From positions 1 through 50,943 of the forward strand of contig CAVFVJ010000013.1 in the NCBI GenBank assembly GCA_963626085.1: a DNA stretch of 50,943 nt, in the 5' to 3' direction. Under the pieces are notes generated by a model. That model ran no database searches, was not told the origin of the DNA, and saw only the letters and a list, made by a program, of their open reading frames with translations. Shown here in pieces: positions 1 through 9,116 of the stretch. Every line of letters starts with the position of its first letter. Position 1 is the stretch's first letter. This DNA is from Colivivens sp963626085. Its GTDB lineage: Bacteria > Bacteroidota > Bacteroidia > Bacteroidales > Bacteroidaceae. The translations under genes were made by a program, and so were the position numbers.

Positions 1-445
1 ATATAATAATAAGAGGGGAAAATGAAAGTTGATGGGTTGCGTTTTTATTTAATTGTAACTGTAACTTGTAATCTAACAAATGTTAATGCAAGGTTTGAAA
101 TGGAGTTTAATTACCTATAAAGCAATAGCTTATGGTTGTTGATGGAATTGTTAATAATTCTATTTTTTTTGTTGTCTATTACGTTGCAGAAGGCGTGAAA
201 TTAGTGGATTTTCCCTTTCGGAAGCCCCGATAAAACGCACAGAAAGCCTCGTAGGCAACTCGAGTCCTTGTGTTGAACCCTGTTTAACATTTGCTAACGC
301 AATCTGATTTGTGCTTAAACTGCATGAAAAGTGCTTTAAACTGCATAAAAAGTTCCTTGAACTGGGGTGTTTAGTGCTTCTACAAGGGGTAAATCGTGTT
401 TTGATTCAGGGCGACATCCAATTATATAGGGTTCGCTGAACGAGT
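1..445. other. Intergenic stretch without a recognisable gene
   Basis: I find no convincing coding sequence here. It is AT-rich, and the only notable structure is a short tandem repeat at about 311-375 (listed separately). A 32-codon ORF at 22-120 has no supporting features. The stretch may be the tail of an intergenic region whose gene lies outside the window. Confidence 0.5.
311..375. repeat. Short imperfect tandem repeat, about 21-bp period
   Basis: Three to four imperfect units follow one another: GTGCTTAAACTGCATGAAAA (311-330), GTGCTTTAAACTGCATAAAA (331-350), then a more diverged unit holding TTGAACTGGGG. Each carries an AACTG core spaced by 21-22 bases. Similar AACTG units with the same period occur at about 549-581 and 14937-14990, so this may be a dispersed intergenic repeat type. 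Function unknown. Confidence 0.55.
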
Positions 446-536
446 TTAGTAGGTGACGTGTCCCACGTCACATATTATAAACCGTGCGGTGAGCCACTAT
501 CTTTAATAGAGTGCGGTGAGCCACCGCACCTACTAA
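446..536. repeat. REP-like cloverleaf repeat, copy 1
   Basis: An outer inverted repeat, TTAGTAGG (446-453) and CCTACTAA (529-536), encloses two perfect 8-bp hairpins with 3-base loops: GTGACGTGTCCCACGTCAC (453-471) and GTGCGGTGAGCCACCGCAC (511-529). A broken third arm, GTGCGGTGAGCCAC, starts at 484. Two further copies with the same plan lie at 12146 and 14991. The layout resembles repetitive extragenic palindromes. No associated transposase is in the window. Confidence 0.8.
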
Positions 537-602
537 GTTGTACCTGTCCAACTGAAGAAAAAAACTCTCCAATTGGGAAAGACGACAAAGGGTGTTTGAT
601 TC

Positions 603-642
603 AAAAAAGAGAAGAGCCACAGTCGTAGCTCTTCTCTTTTTT
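603..642. terminator. Bidirectional terminator after tRNA-Leu
   Basis: A perfect 15-bp stem (603-617 with 628-642) has a 10-base loop and runs of A on one side and T on the other, so it ends in a U-tract on either strand. It lies about 30 bases downstream of the minus-strand tRNA gene and is its likely rho-independent terminator. Confidence 0.85.
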
Positions 643-672
643 CTTTTCTTATTCTATTTTCTCGTCTTGTAG

Positions 673-756
673 TACCGAAAGTGGGACTCGAACCCACACA
701 GCCGTTATGGCCAAGGGATTTTAAGTCCCTCGTGTCTACCATTCCACCATTTCGGC
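673..756 (-). tRNA. tRNA-Leu (anticodon UAA)
   Basis: Read on the minus strand, an 84-base class II tRNA folds from acceptor stem GCCGAAA (756-750) to TTTCGGT (680-674), with a G-U first pair and discriminator A at 673. The anticodon loop CTTAAAA carries UAA at 723-721. A long variable arm and the T-loop GGTTCGAGTCC are present. The CCA end is not encoded; the next bases read CTA. A TACCTTTG -7 box lies about 23 bases upstream (779-786), and a strong terminator follows. Confidence 0.95.
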
Positions 757-778
757 ATCCTCATGGGGATTGTGGGTG

Positions 779-786
779 CAAAGGTA
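779..786 (-). promoter_or_regulatory. Promoter -7 box for tRNA-Leu
   Basis: TACCTTTG on the minus strand matches the Bacteroidetes -7 consensus TAnnTTTG and sits about 23 bases before the tRNA 5' end. No good -33 box is visible, so the assignment rests on one element and the position. Confidence 0.55.
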
Positions 787-887
787 GTAAAAATAATCGG
801 TAACGGTGTGCGTGGTGCACAAGTTTTTTTGTGGAGGAGGCAGACACGTGCGGTCTGCCGTCCTGGTTGTACTCAGCTATCGGTGTC

Positions 888-1751
888 TCAGCTGAAGATG
901 ATAGTCTTGTTCTTGTAGGTGAGAATCTTGCGCTCCACGTGTTTCTCCACTGCCCTGGAGAGTACAATCTTCTCCAAGTCCTTGCCTTTCAGTACGAGGG
1001 TCTCGGGGGTGTCTTTGTGGGTGATGCGCACCACGTCCTGTTCGATGATTGGTCCAGCGTCGAGCTCAGCGGTGACGTAGTGGCTGGTTGCCCCTATAAT
1101 CTTCACACCGCGCTGGTACGCCTGATGGTAGGGTCGCGCTCCGATGAAGGCGGGGAGGAAAGAGTGGTGGATATTGATGATTTTGTTGGGGTACGCCTTT
1201 ATCATCTCGTCGGAGATAATCTGCATGTAGCGTGCAAGCACGATGAAGTCGACCTTCTGTTCATGGAGCAATTCCATCTCGGCTGTCTCCACCTCACGCT
1301 TGTTCGACCAGTCCTTGGATATCTGCCACACGTGGTAGGGGATGCCGAACTGCTCTGCCACGGGGCGCAAGTCCTCGTGGTTGGAGACGATGCAGGGGAT
1401 GTCAACGTTGAGTTCGCCAGCCTGGTATCTTGCCAGCAGGTCGTAGAGACAGTGGTTCATCTTAGACACGAAGAGTGCCATGCGCGGACGGGAGTTGCCG
1501 AAGTAGAGGCTGAACTGCATGTCGTAGCGCTGGACGTAGAGGGTGGAGAGGATGTCCTCAATCTTGTCGGAGGGGATGAGGAAACCATCGAGTGTCCATT
1601 CGACACGCATGAAGAAATGTTCCTCGATGTGGTCGACGTACTGGTCGAGGTAGACGACGTTGCCGTTGTTGTCGGTGATGAACTTGGTTATCTCTGTGAT
1701 GATGCCCTGCTTGTCGGGGCAGTGGAGCAGTAGTATTGCTGTTGATTTCAT
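888..1751 (-). CDS. purU: Formyltetrahydrofolate deformylase
   Basis: Hydrolyses 10-formyltetrahydrofolate to tetrahydrofolate and formate in the cytoplasm, balancing one-carbon pools and giving formate for purine synthesis. The 287 residues match the family length. An N-terminal ACT domain (about 5-80) is followed by the formyltransferase fold (about 88-280). Its catalytic segment NIHHSFLPAF (193-202) and the D-x-G motif around Asp231 are intact. It lies 22 bases after the TPR gene and is the last gene of the minus-strand run. No canonical terminator follows; a 7-bp stem at 839-859 lacks a U-tract. Start: ATG at 1751, the only good one. The identification is strong. Confidence 0.93.
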   Translation of the reverse strand: MKSTAILLLHCPDKQGIITEITKFITDNNGNVVYLDQYVDHIEEHFFMRVEWTLDGFLIPSDKIEDILSTLYVQRYDMQFSLYFGNSRPRMALFVSKMNHCLYDLLARYQAGELNVDIPCIVSNHEDLRPVAEQFGIPYHVWQISKDWSNKREVETAEMELLHEQKVDFIVLARYMQIISDEMIKAYPNKIINIHHSFLPAFIGARPYHQAYQRGVKIIGATSHYVTAELDAGPIIEQDVVRITHKDTPETLVLKGKDLEKIVLSRAVEKHVERKILTYKNKTIIFS

Positions 1752-1773
1752 TTCCGTATGTGTGGTTTGTTTG

Positions 1774-3534
1774 TCATTTTCTGTGTTGCTTGATGATGCT
1801 GTAGGCTCCGAACACTCCGAGTTCGCCTGCCTTACTGAGGTTGTTGAAGGCTTCTGCCTGCCTGTCGGCAGACTGGGTCTGCTTGTTCATGAACAGGAGG
1901 ACGATGCCGCGGTTGTAGTAGGCGAGGGCAAAGTCGGGACGGAGGGCGATGGCTGTGTCGAGGTCGCTGACAGCTTCCGCGTACTTGCCCTGCATGGCGA
2001 AGGTGTAGGCACGGTTGTAGTAAGCCTCGGCAAACTGTGGTGCGAGGTTGACGCACTTGCTGAACGCTTCCTCTGCCTTCTGGAACGCAGCGGACACCAA
2101 GTCTGCAGTGTGGCTCTCGTCGGTGTTGAGACGAATCTTGTCGGCTTCGATGCAGCGGTCTGTTCCCTCACGGAACGCCTCGATGGCAGTCTGACTGATG
2201 CCGTAGGCTGCTATGGTGTAGTCCTTGAGGATACTCTGCGAGGCAGTCTGTCCATCGTCTGCCACGACGATGACTGGCAGGAGTCGTGTCTCTGTCTTTT
2301 TGTTTTGTATCTTGCCGCGGAACTCGTCCTGGTAGACCTTGGTGTCTTCCTCTTCCACGAGCCGCTGGTAGTCGTCGGGGTTGATGTCGGACTTCTTACG
2401 AGTCTTGTTCTTCTGTCGGCTGGTAGGTGTGGAGTAGCCGTAGCGGTGCGCCACGTTCTCGCGCAACACATGCTCCTCGTCGCGCATGGCGCCCTTGGTG
2501 TCGCCTGCCTTGCGCCGTGCCGCCGCACGTAGCTGGTAGCCGTAGAGAAACTTGGGGAACTGGTCGATGACCTTGGTGTAGTCGCGTATGGCTGAGGCGT
2601 AGTCGCCTGTCTGGTCGTAGAGTCGGGCGCGGTTGAACAGGGTCATGATGTCGGTGGAGTCGACGGAGAGGATGAAGTTGAAGTCCTCTATTGCTTGGTT
2701 GTCCTCGCCCACGGAAGCACGCAGGAGTCCTCGGTTGTAGTGCCCAGTGAAGTTGGTGGGGTCGATGTCGAGTGCGGTGTCGTAGTCGCGCATGGCTCCG
2801 CGCAGGTTGTTGGTCTGGTAACGGCACAGTGCTCTGTTGATGAAGTGGGATGCGTTCTTGGGCTGGAGACGTATCGCCTCGTCAAGGCGTGTCTCTGCCT
2901 CTGCGTACTCCTCCCTGTTCATGAGGAAACTGGCTTTCATGGCGTTGGCTTGCACACTGTACCGCTCCACTTCAAGTGCCTTGTCGACGAAGGTCTCAGC
3001 TGTGAGGGTGTCCCCCTGTTTGAGCAGTGTCTCTGACTTGAAGAGGTAGCCGTCGGCATGGTCGGGCCAGCGTCGGATGAGTCGCTGCGCAGCAGTATCC
3101 GCCTGGGTGAGACTGTCCACCTCTAGGTAGCAGAGTATGAGGTTGTGCCACAGGTTCTTGTTGTCGCCACTTATCTCCACCGCCTTCCCGTAGTCCTCGG
3201 CTGCTCCAGAGTAGTCCTTGCGGTTGATGCGTGAGAGTCCGCGCACCTCGTAGGAGCTGCCGAAGTAGGGGTTGAGGCTGATGGCCTTGGAACAGTCGCT
3301 CTCTGTCCCGTAGAAGTCCTCAAGGTAGAACTTGGCGAGTCCCCGATAGAAGTAGGGCTCGTAGAGGTAGGGCTTGGCGGAGATGACTTGGTTGAGGTAC
3401 TGTATGGAGAGGGCGTAGTCGTCGTAGTAGAGTGCGTTACGGGCGATGAGCGTCATCTGCTCAGTGTTTATCTGGGCAGAGACGGACACTGCCCTCATGA
3501 GCAGCAGAATCAGTATGAGTCGTCTGACGGTCAT
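1774..3534 (-). CDS. Secreted tetratricopeptide-repeat protein
   Basis: A 586-residue protein beginning MTVRRLILILLLMRAVSVSA, a signal peptide ending at SAQ, so it is probably periplasmic or on the outer face of the envelope. Most of the rest is TPR repeats: recurring A-x-x-x-Y/F-x-x-A helices such as YYNRAYTFAMQGKYAEA and YYNRG. They form two blocks separated by a charged, Lys/Thr-rich linker around residues 365-410. TPRs usually scaffold protein-protein contacts; the partner cannot be told. The start at 3534 overlaps the def stop by four bases (ATGA), favouring it over an upstream in-frame ATG at 3555 inside def, and suggests translational coupling. Confidence 0.8.
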   Translation of the reverse strand: MTVRRLILILLLMRAVSVSAQINTEQMTLIARNALYYDDYALSIQYLNQVISAKPYLYEPYFYRGLAKFYLEDFYGTESDCSKAISLNPYFGSSYEVRGLSRINRKDYSGAAEDYGKAVEISGDNKNLWHNLILCYLEVDSLTQADTAAQRLIRRWPDHADGYLFKSETLLKQGDTLTAETFVDKALEVERYSVQANAMKASFLMNREEYAEAETRLDEAIRLQPKNASHFINRALCRYQTNNLRGAMRDYDTALDIDPTNFTGHYNRGLLRASVGEDNQAIEDFNFILSVDSTDIMTLFNRARLYDQTGDYASAIRDYTKVIDQFPKFLYGYQLRAAARRKAGDTKGAMRDEEHVLRENVAHRYGYSTPTSRQKNKTRKKSDINPDDYQRLVEEEDTKVYQDEFRGKIQNKKTETRLLPVIVVADDGQTASQSILKDYTIAAYGISQTAIEAFREGTDRCIEADKIRLNTDESHTADLVSAAFQKAEEAFSKCVNLAPQFAEAYYNRAYTFAMQGKYAEAVSDLDTAIALRPDFALAYYNRGIVLLFMNKQTQSADRQAEAFNNLSKAGELGVFGAYSIIKQHRK

Positions 3535-4079
3535 GCTTTGGTTTTGTATCCGCACGCTACTCGTCCCTTAGCCATCGCCTGCAGCTTCTTCTTGATAATC
3601 TGCTTGCGCAGGCTTGAGATATGGTCGATGAAGAGCTTGCCGTCGAGGTGGTCGTACTCGTGCTGGAACACGCGGGCTGCGTAGCCGTCAATCCACTCGT
3701 CGTGGGGTTGCAAGTTCTCATCGATGTAGGTGACATGGACGGACTTGGGTCTCCGCACGTTCTCGTGGATGCCGGGCACGCTGAGGCAACCTTCCTCGAT
3801 GACCTCAGTGTCCTCGCTGGCCTCAACTATGCATGGGTTGATGAAAGCGTGTAGGTAGTCCTTGTATTCGGGGATGTCATCGCTCAGTACATCCAGTCCG
3901 ACTACAAAAAGACGTATGGGGAGTCCCACCTGTGGCGCTGCCAGTCCCACCCCGTCTGCGTTGAGCATGGTCTCGTACATGTTCTGTATGAGTTCCTGCA
4001 GGTTGGGGTAGTCGGTGCTAATCTCTTCAGCTTCTTTTCTTAGGACTGGCTGTCCGAAGATGTACATTGGTAAAATCAT
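3531..4079 (-). CDS. def: Peptide deformylase
   Basis: Removes the N-formyl group from nascent proteins, an essential cytoplasmic metalloenzyme step. All three signature motifs are present in this 182-residue protein: GVGLAAPQVG (43-52), EGCLS (96-100, the Cys metal ligand) and QHEYDH (139-144, two His ligands and the catalytic Glu). It follows ruvX after a 48-base gap and overlaps the TPR gene downstream by four bases. A short C-terminal Lys-rich tail (KKKLQAMAKGR) is usual for Bacteroidetes type I enzymes. No oddities. Confidence 0.96.
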   Translation of the reverse strand: MILPMYIFGQPVLRKEAEEISTDYPNLQELIQNMYETMLNADGVGLAAPQVGLPIRLFVVGLDVLSDDIPEYKDYLHAFINPCIVEASEDTEVIEEGCLSVPGIHENVRRPKSVHVTYIDENLQPHDEWIDGYAARVFQHEYDHLDGKLFIDHISSLRKQIIKKKLQAMAKGRVACGYKTKA

Positions 4080-4127
4080 GTCTTTTCTTTTTATTTGTTA
4101 TTCTGTAGGGTCATAACCCTGTTTTCG

Positions 4128-4544
4128 TTATGCTTTCCTTGATTCCAGATAGTCCTGGAGAATGATGGTGGCACTCACCTTGTCTACAAGTGCCTTGTCC
4201 CTCCGTGTCTTCCTGCCGACACCACTGTCGATGATGGCACGGTGGGCAAGTACGGAGGTGAAGCGTTCGTCGTAGTACTCCACCCTTAGCTCGGGATGGA
4301 GTTTCCTAAGGCGGTTGACGAACGGAGTGACACGTTTCATGTTCTCCGAGTCCTCACCGTTGGTCTGACGTGGCTGTCCCACCACAATACACTCCACGTC
4401 CTCACGTGACAGGTAGTCTTCGAGAAAGTCAAAGAGTTGTGGCGTGTCCACGGTGGCGAGTCCCCCAGCAATCAATTGCAAGGGGTCGGTGACGGCAATA
4501 CCTGTGCGCTTTTTGCCGTAGTCAATGGAAAGGATACGTGGCAT
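4128..4544 (-). CDS. ruvX: Holliday-junction resolvase-like protein YqgF/RuvX
   Basis: A 138-residue RNase H-fold protein of the YqgF/RuvX family, linked to 16S rRNA 5'-end processing and anti-termination, with a proposed Holliday-junction nuclease role. The first acidic motif SIDYGKKRTG is at residues 6-15. IVVGQPRQTNG in mid-protein and the C-terminal DKVSATIILQDYL segment are also conserved. The start MPRILSIDYG at 4544 gives the usual family length; an upstream ATG at 4589 would add an unrelated 15 residues overlapping the efflux gene. It sits 34 bases after the TolC-like gene. Confidence 0.9.
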   Translation of the reverse strand: MPRILSIDYGKKRTGIAVTDPLQLIAGGLATVDTPQLFDFLEDYLSREDVECIVVGQPRQTNGEDSENMKRVTPFVNRLRKLHPELRVEYYDERFTSVLAHRAIIDSGVGRKTRRDKALVDKVSATIILQDYLESRKA

Positions 4545-4578
4545 GTGCAGATGGCGTTTTAGTGTGGCTGGTGCTTGT

Positions 4579-5988
4579 TTACAGTTCACCCCTTGACTTG
4601 AGGTATTTCACCCATGCCAGGTTGAGTTGGCAGAGGGCGTCGACCTTGGCTGCGTAGCTGTCCTGCCAGATGGCCTGTGCCTCCAAGTGGTCAGAGAGCG
4701 ACTCGAAGCCCACCTCGTACTGCTGCTTGGAGAGTTTCAAGTTCTCCTCTGCCTGTTCGAAGGCAACTTGAGTGAGACTGACCTCCTTACGTGCCTCGGT
4801 GACGTTGTTGAGAGCCTGTTGCTGTTCAAGCATCATCTTCTCGTTGAGGTCGTCGCGTTCGAGTTGGGCAATCCGTTGGCTCGCCTTGGCAGAGCGAATC
4901 TTGTTTGTGCTCTCCCCGAAGTTGAGGATGGGGATGCTAACCCCAACGGATGCATAGGCAGAGCCACTGTCGAGCAACTTGCGTCCGCCCAGTTCTGCTC
5001 CGTTGGAGTAGGTGTAGCCACCGGTGAACACTACGCTTGGCAGGTAGTCGCTACGGGTCAGTGTCACCTGCTGTCCAGCCAGTTCCACCTTCTTGTTGAG
5101 GATGGCGTACTCAGCGCGTCCAGTAATGTCTATCTGTCCGTCTGCAGCACCGTACGACCCTTCGCCCAGCAACCCGGCATCGGTCACGTCGATGGTACTG
5201 GTGACGGGCTTGCCGATGTAGTGGCACAGGTTCATGCACGCCAGCCGGTAGGCGTTCATCGCCTTGGTGACACTGAGGTCAGCCTCGTTGAGCTTCACCT
5301 GCACCTTCATCATGTCGTTGCGTGTCTTCAGTCCGTGACCCACCGCACTCTCCACGTTCTTCATCAGTTCCTGGAGCAGTTCCTTGTACTTGCCAGCCAC
5401 CTGTATCATCTCCTTCGCCTTCACCGCAAGGAAATAAGCCTCCTCGGTCTTGACGATGACCTCCGACTCGGTGAGCGAGACGTTGAGGGCAGCCATGTCC
5501 TTTCCAATCTTTGCCATGCGGTAGGCTCCCGACACCTTACCGCCCATGTAGATGGGTTGGGTGATGTTGATGCCGCCCATGAACAGGTTCTTCACTTTAT
5601 ACTCTATCTTCTGGTCGGGGAAGAGGGCGTACTTGTTGAGGGTGTAACTGCCGTCAGCGTTGACGGTTACGTCGGGGACGTACTGTCCGAGTGCCTCGGA
5701 GTAGCTGTAGATGGGTAGGTTTCCCCCACCGATGGTGAAATCGCCCTTGGCAGTGGAGTACACGTCGATGGCAGTGAGACTGACGCGTGGGAAGAAGTTG
5801 GACTTGTAAGTCTTCACGTCGTGGCTGAGTTGCTCGTCCTTAACCTTGGAGACGGCAATCTCCTTATTGTGGCTGACTGCCATCTGACGGCACTGCTTAA
5901 GAGTCACCGTCTCTGTCTGCGCACGGCAGACGGACGGTGCTGCCGCCACTGTCAGTAATAATAATGTGTATGCTGTGTTTCGTTTCAT
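4579..5988 (-). CDS. TolC-family outer-membrane efflux channel
   Basis: Outer-membrane exit duct for the adjacent RND pump. The protein has 469 residues, with a signal peptide MKRNTAYTLLLLTVAAAPSV ending near CRAQ. Two tandem OEP-type halves follow, rich in long amphipathic helices; the second half contains the typical LNFGESTNKIRSAKASQRIA segment. It overlaps the pump gene by four bases, so the two are translationally coupled. Substrate range cannot be inferred from sequence. Confidence 0.92.
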   Translation of the reverse strand: MKRNTAYTLLLLTVAAAPSVCRAQTETVTLKQCRQMAVSHNKEIAVSKVKDEQLSHDVKTYKSNFFPRVSLTAIDVYSTAKGDFTIGGGNLPIYSYSEALGQYVPDVTVNADGSYTLNKYALFPDQKIEYKVKNLFMGGINITQPIYMGGKVSGAYRMAKIGKDMAALNVSLTESEVIVKTEEAYFLAVKAKEMIQVAGKYKELLQELMKNVESAVGHGLKTRNDMMKVQVKLNEADLSVTKAMNAYRLACMNLCHYIGKPVTSTIDVTDAGLLGEGSYGAADGQIDITGRAEYAILNKKVELAGQQVTLTRSDYLPSVVFTGGYTYSNGAELGGRKLLDSGSAYASVGVSIPILNFGESTNKIRSAKASQRIAQLERDDLNEKMMLEQQQALNNVTEARKEVSLTQVAFEQAEENLKLSKQQYEVGFESLSDHLEAQAIWQDSYAAKVDALCQLNLAWVKYLKSRGEL

Positions 5989-8900
5989 TTCGTTATCTTG
6001 AAGAATAGGGTGTAAAGCACTGGGATGAAGATGAGGGTGATGAGCGTACCCACGAACAGTCCGCCCATGATGGTTGCCGCCAGCGAACCGAACATGGCGT
6101 CGGGCAGCAGCGGAATCATTCCGAGAATGGTGGTGAGCGAAGCCATCATGACAGGGCGCAGACGACTCTTGGAACTGTTGATGAGTGCCTTGCGCGGTTC
6201 CATGCCGTTACTTATCTCCAGCGTAATTTCGTCGATGAGCACAATGCCGTTCTTGATCATCATTCCGATGAGTCCGAGCACACCGACTATCGCCACGAAG
6301 CCGAAGGGCTTGCCCGAGAGTACCACGGTGGGGATTACTCCCACGAGAATGAAGGGGATGCAGCAGAAGATGATGGTCGGTTTCTTGTAGTCCTTGAACA
6401 GCATGATGAGGATGGCAATCATCAGGATGATGGCGAGGGGGAAGTTGGCGAAGAGGTACTTCATGGACTGGTCGCTGGCTTTCTTCTCGCCTTCCCATGA
6501 GAGGTGGTAGCCCTCGGGCAGCTGTATCTTACTTATCTCAGCAGCAAGTGCCTTGCGTGCCTCCTCAGTGCCCACGCCCGGACGCGGACTGCACTGCAGC
6601 CGCTGTGAGCGTTCACCGTTGTAGCGCACGACCACAGGGTCTTCCCACTCTACGTTGATGGACTTGATGATCTGGCGGAGTTGGGTGGTTCCCGTGAGGT
6701 CCTCAATCAGTTTCTCCTTGTCGTACGACCCAGCCATTATCTTGTCGATGGTCTCTTTGTTGGCTATGCGTGAGATGTTGGGAAGCATTCCGAACACCTC
6801 CACATCGAGCAGGTTCTCTATCTGCTTGCCGTTCTCGTCCACACACTTCACGTAGATCTTCTTCGGGGTGATTCCGTCGTAGAACGTGCCGATGGGGATT
6901 CCTCCAGTGTAGGCGAGGATGGACGTGCCCACCTCACTGCGGCTCAATCCGCTGATACGTGCGTTCTGTTGGTTGTACTCCACCTTAAGCACAGGCACGC
7001 GTGGCTCCCAGTCGGTGGTGGGCAGGTAGACGTAGTCGCTGTTGCGCACGATGTCCATGACGGAGTCGGTCAGGTGGTGCAGTACCTCGGGGTCGGGACC
7101 GGTGAACATCGCCTCGATGGGGTATTTCTTGTACATGAGGTTGTACCTCTTCAACTTGATGTACGCCTGTGGGTAGCGCTGGGTCAGTTCCGCCTGTATC
7201 TCGTGGATGTTGTCCACAAGGTCAGAGGGTGAGGTGAAGTCGATGATGAGTTCACCGTAGGAGAGCGACGGACTGGCGATACTGCGCACGAGGTTGTAGC
7301 GGCTCGGTGTGCCTCCGATGGAGGTGGTGATGTGGGTCACTTCCTTGCGCGATTTCAGGTAATCGCTTATCTCCTTGAGGTCGGACTCCACCTGTGTGGA
7401 ATTGGTACCCTCGGGCAGTTTATACTCCATGTAGAGCTGGTCGTACTCCATGTCGGGGAAGAACGCCTGGTCCACGAACCTGTAGCTCAGTGCACTCAGT
7501 GCGAGCAGTACGACGGCACAGCCGACGATGGTTATCCTGTGATTCAGTCCGAACGTGAGAATCTTCTCCAGTATGGCGTACCACATGCCCTTGTAGATCT
7601 CGTCCGATGTCTCGCCTTTCTTTTCTGCTGACTGTCCTTTTTTCTTCTTGAAGAGCATGGACTTGCACATCAGTGGCACTTGTACCAGGGCGAGCACCCA
7701 ACTGAGTAGCAGGGACACGGCAAGGACGATGAAGAGGTCACGCACGTAGAGTCCTGTGGTGTCGGGGCTGAGGTAGATGGGGAAGAACGCCAGGATGGCG
7801 ATGAGGGTTGCCCCGAGCAGCGGCATGGCTGTCTTCCTTCCTATGTCGGTTAGGGCGTGGTCCATCGGCTTGCCCAGTTCCTTGTCCACCAGCACTCCGT
7901 CGACAATCACGATGGCATTGTCCACCAACATTCCCATGGCGAGGATGAAGGCAGCGAGACTGACTCGCTGGAGTGAACCGCCCAGTCCGTTGAGGATGAG
8001 CAGAGAACCGAACACGATGGTCACTAGACTGATTCCGATGATGAGTCCGCTCTTGAAACCCATGGCGAAGATGAGCACGAGCACCACGATGACCACAGAC
8101 TCGACGAGGTTGACCATGAAGGTGCTGAGTGCGCTGCCGACGCGTTCGGGCTGGAAGAATACCTTGTGGTAGTTCACTCCGGCTGGCAGTTGGGATTCGA
8201 GGTTGGAGAGAGTCTCCTCGACAGTTGCCCCTACCTTGGTCACGTCCTTGTCGGACGAGCAGGCGATGGACATTCCGATGGCGCGCTCACCGTCGTATTT
8301 CAGTTCGTTGCGTGTCGGGTCTTCGTAGGCTTCGGTGACGGTGGCAATGTCCTTGATGCGCAGTTGCTCGTCGTCGTGTCCCTGGATGAGCATCCCACCA
8401 ATCTCCTCGGTGTTGTTGAAGCGGTCGGTTACGGTGACGCGTATGCGGTTGCCTCCGTTGTAGTAGTAGCCGGAATAGACGGTCTTGTTCTGTCCGTTGA
8501 GGGTCTGTATGATTTCAGTAGGCATGACCCCCAGGTTGCCCATCTTGTCGGGTTGCAACTCTATGTTGATGCACTCGCCACGCTTGCCGTAGAGGTCCAC
8601 GCGGCACACTCCGTCGATGTTGAGTATGTTGCGCTTGATGAGTTCGGCGTAGTCGTTGAGTTCCTTGTCGCTCAGTCCGTCACCAGTGAGGGCGAAGAAC
8701 ATACCGTAGACATCTCCGAAGTCGTCCTTCACGATAGGAGTGGCAGCACCCGATGGTAGCGTCCCCTGTATGTTGGTAATCTTGCGGCGCACCAAGTCCC
8801 ACTGGCGTTCCACATCCTTGGTCGTGGACTGTAGCTCCACAGTGATGATACTCAGGTCGTTCATCGACTGGCTCTGCACGTAGTCGACCGTAGGTACTTC

Positions 8901-9116
8901 CCTGATGGCTTTCTCCAATTTGTCGGTCACTTCGAGCTCCACCTCGTGGGCAGATGCTCCGGGGTAGGTAGTCACCACCAGGGCTTGTCTGACGGTGATG
9001 ACCGGGTCCTCATACTTGCTCATCGAATAGTAGCCGATGAGTCCTCCCACGATGAGGACGACGATGAGGAAATTAACTAACTTAGTGTTATTCAGTGCCC
9101 ATTTGCTCAAGTCCAT
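5985..9116 (-). CDS. RND-family inner-membrane efflux pump
   Basis: Proton-driven AcrB-type transporter, 1043 residues, with the usual two-fold plan: TM1 near 12-31, a large periplasmic loop, a bundle from about 335, and the same again in the second half. In the TM4 region, where AcrB has the proton-relay pair Asp407-Asp408, this protein reads GMLVDNAIVIVDG, so only the first Asp (399) is kept. That Asp-Asn form also occurs in other RND transporters. The ATG at 9116 overlaps the adaptor stop as TGATG. The preceding GTG (9119) is less likely. It acts with the adaptor upstream and the TolC-like protein downstream. Confidence 0.94.
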   Translation of the reverse strand: MDLSKWALNNTKLVNFLIVVLIVGGLIGYYSMSKYEDPVITVRQALVVTTYPGASAHEVELEVTDKLEKAIREVPTVDYVQSQSMNDLSIITVELQSTTKDVERQWDLVRRKITNIQGTLPSGAATPIVKDDFGDVYGMFFALTGDGLSDKELNDYAELIKRNILNIDGVCRVDLYGKRGECINIELQPDKMGNLGVMPTEIIQTLNGQNKTVYSGYYYNGGNRIRVTVTDRFNNTEEIGGMLIQGHDDEQLRIKDIATVTEAYEDPTRNELKYDGERAIGMSIACSSDKDVTKVGATVEETLSNLESQLPAGVNYHKVFFQPERVGSALSTFMVNLVESVVIVVLVLIFAMGFKSGLIIGISLVTIVFGSLLILNGLGGSLQRVSLAAFILAMGMLVDNAIVIVDGVLVDKELGKPMDHALTDIGRKTAMPLLGATLIAILAFFPIYLSPDTTGLYVRDLFIVLAVSLLLSWVLALVQVPLMCKSMLFKKKKGQSAEKKGETSDEIYKGMWYAILEKILTFGLNHRITIVGCAVVLLALSALSYRFVDQAFFPDMEYDQLYMEYKLPEGTNSTQVESDLKEISDYLKSRKEVTHITTSIGGTPSRYNLVRSIASPSLSYGELIIDFTSPSDLVDNIHEIQAELTQRYPQAYIKLKRYNLMYKKYPIEAMFTGPDPEVLHHLTDSVMDIVRNSDYVYLPTTDWEPRVPVLKVEYNQQNARISGLSRSEVGTSILAYTGGIPIGTFYDGITPKKIYVKCVDENGKQIENLLDVEVFGMLPNISRIANKETIDKIMAGSYDKEKLIEDLTGTTQLRQIIKSINVEWEDPVVVRYNGERSQRLQCSPRPGVGTEEARKALAAEISKIQLPEGYHLSWEGEKKASDQSMKYLFANFPLAIILMIAILIMLFKDYKKPTIIFCCIPFILVGVIPTVVLSGKPFGFVAIVGVLGLIGMMIKNGIVLIDEITLEISNGMEPRKALINSSKSRLRPVMMASLTTILGMIPLLPDAMFGSLAATIMGGLFVGTLITLIFIPVLYTLFFKITK

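Noticed and set aside
22..120. 32-codon ORF near the left edge, preceded by a purine-rich stretch
   Set aside because: Too short, no promoter, no family resemblance; Bacteroidetes do not rely on Shine-Dalgarno sites, so the purines are weak support.
839..859. 7-bp hairpin after purU as terminator
   Set aside because: No U-tract follows on the minus strand, so a rho-independent terminator cannot be supported.
831..1733. 300-codon open frame on the plus strand
   Set aside because: Antisense shadow of purU.
4627..5718. 363-codon open frame on the plus strand
   Set aside because: Antisense shadow of the TolC-like gene with a Val/Leu/His-rich composition and no recognisable motif.
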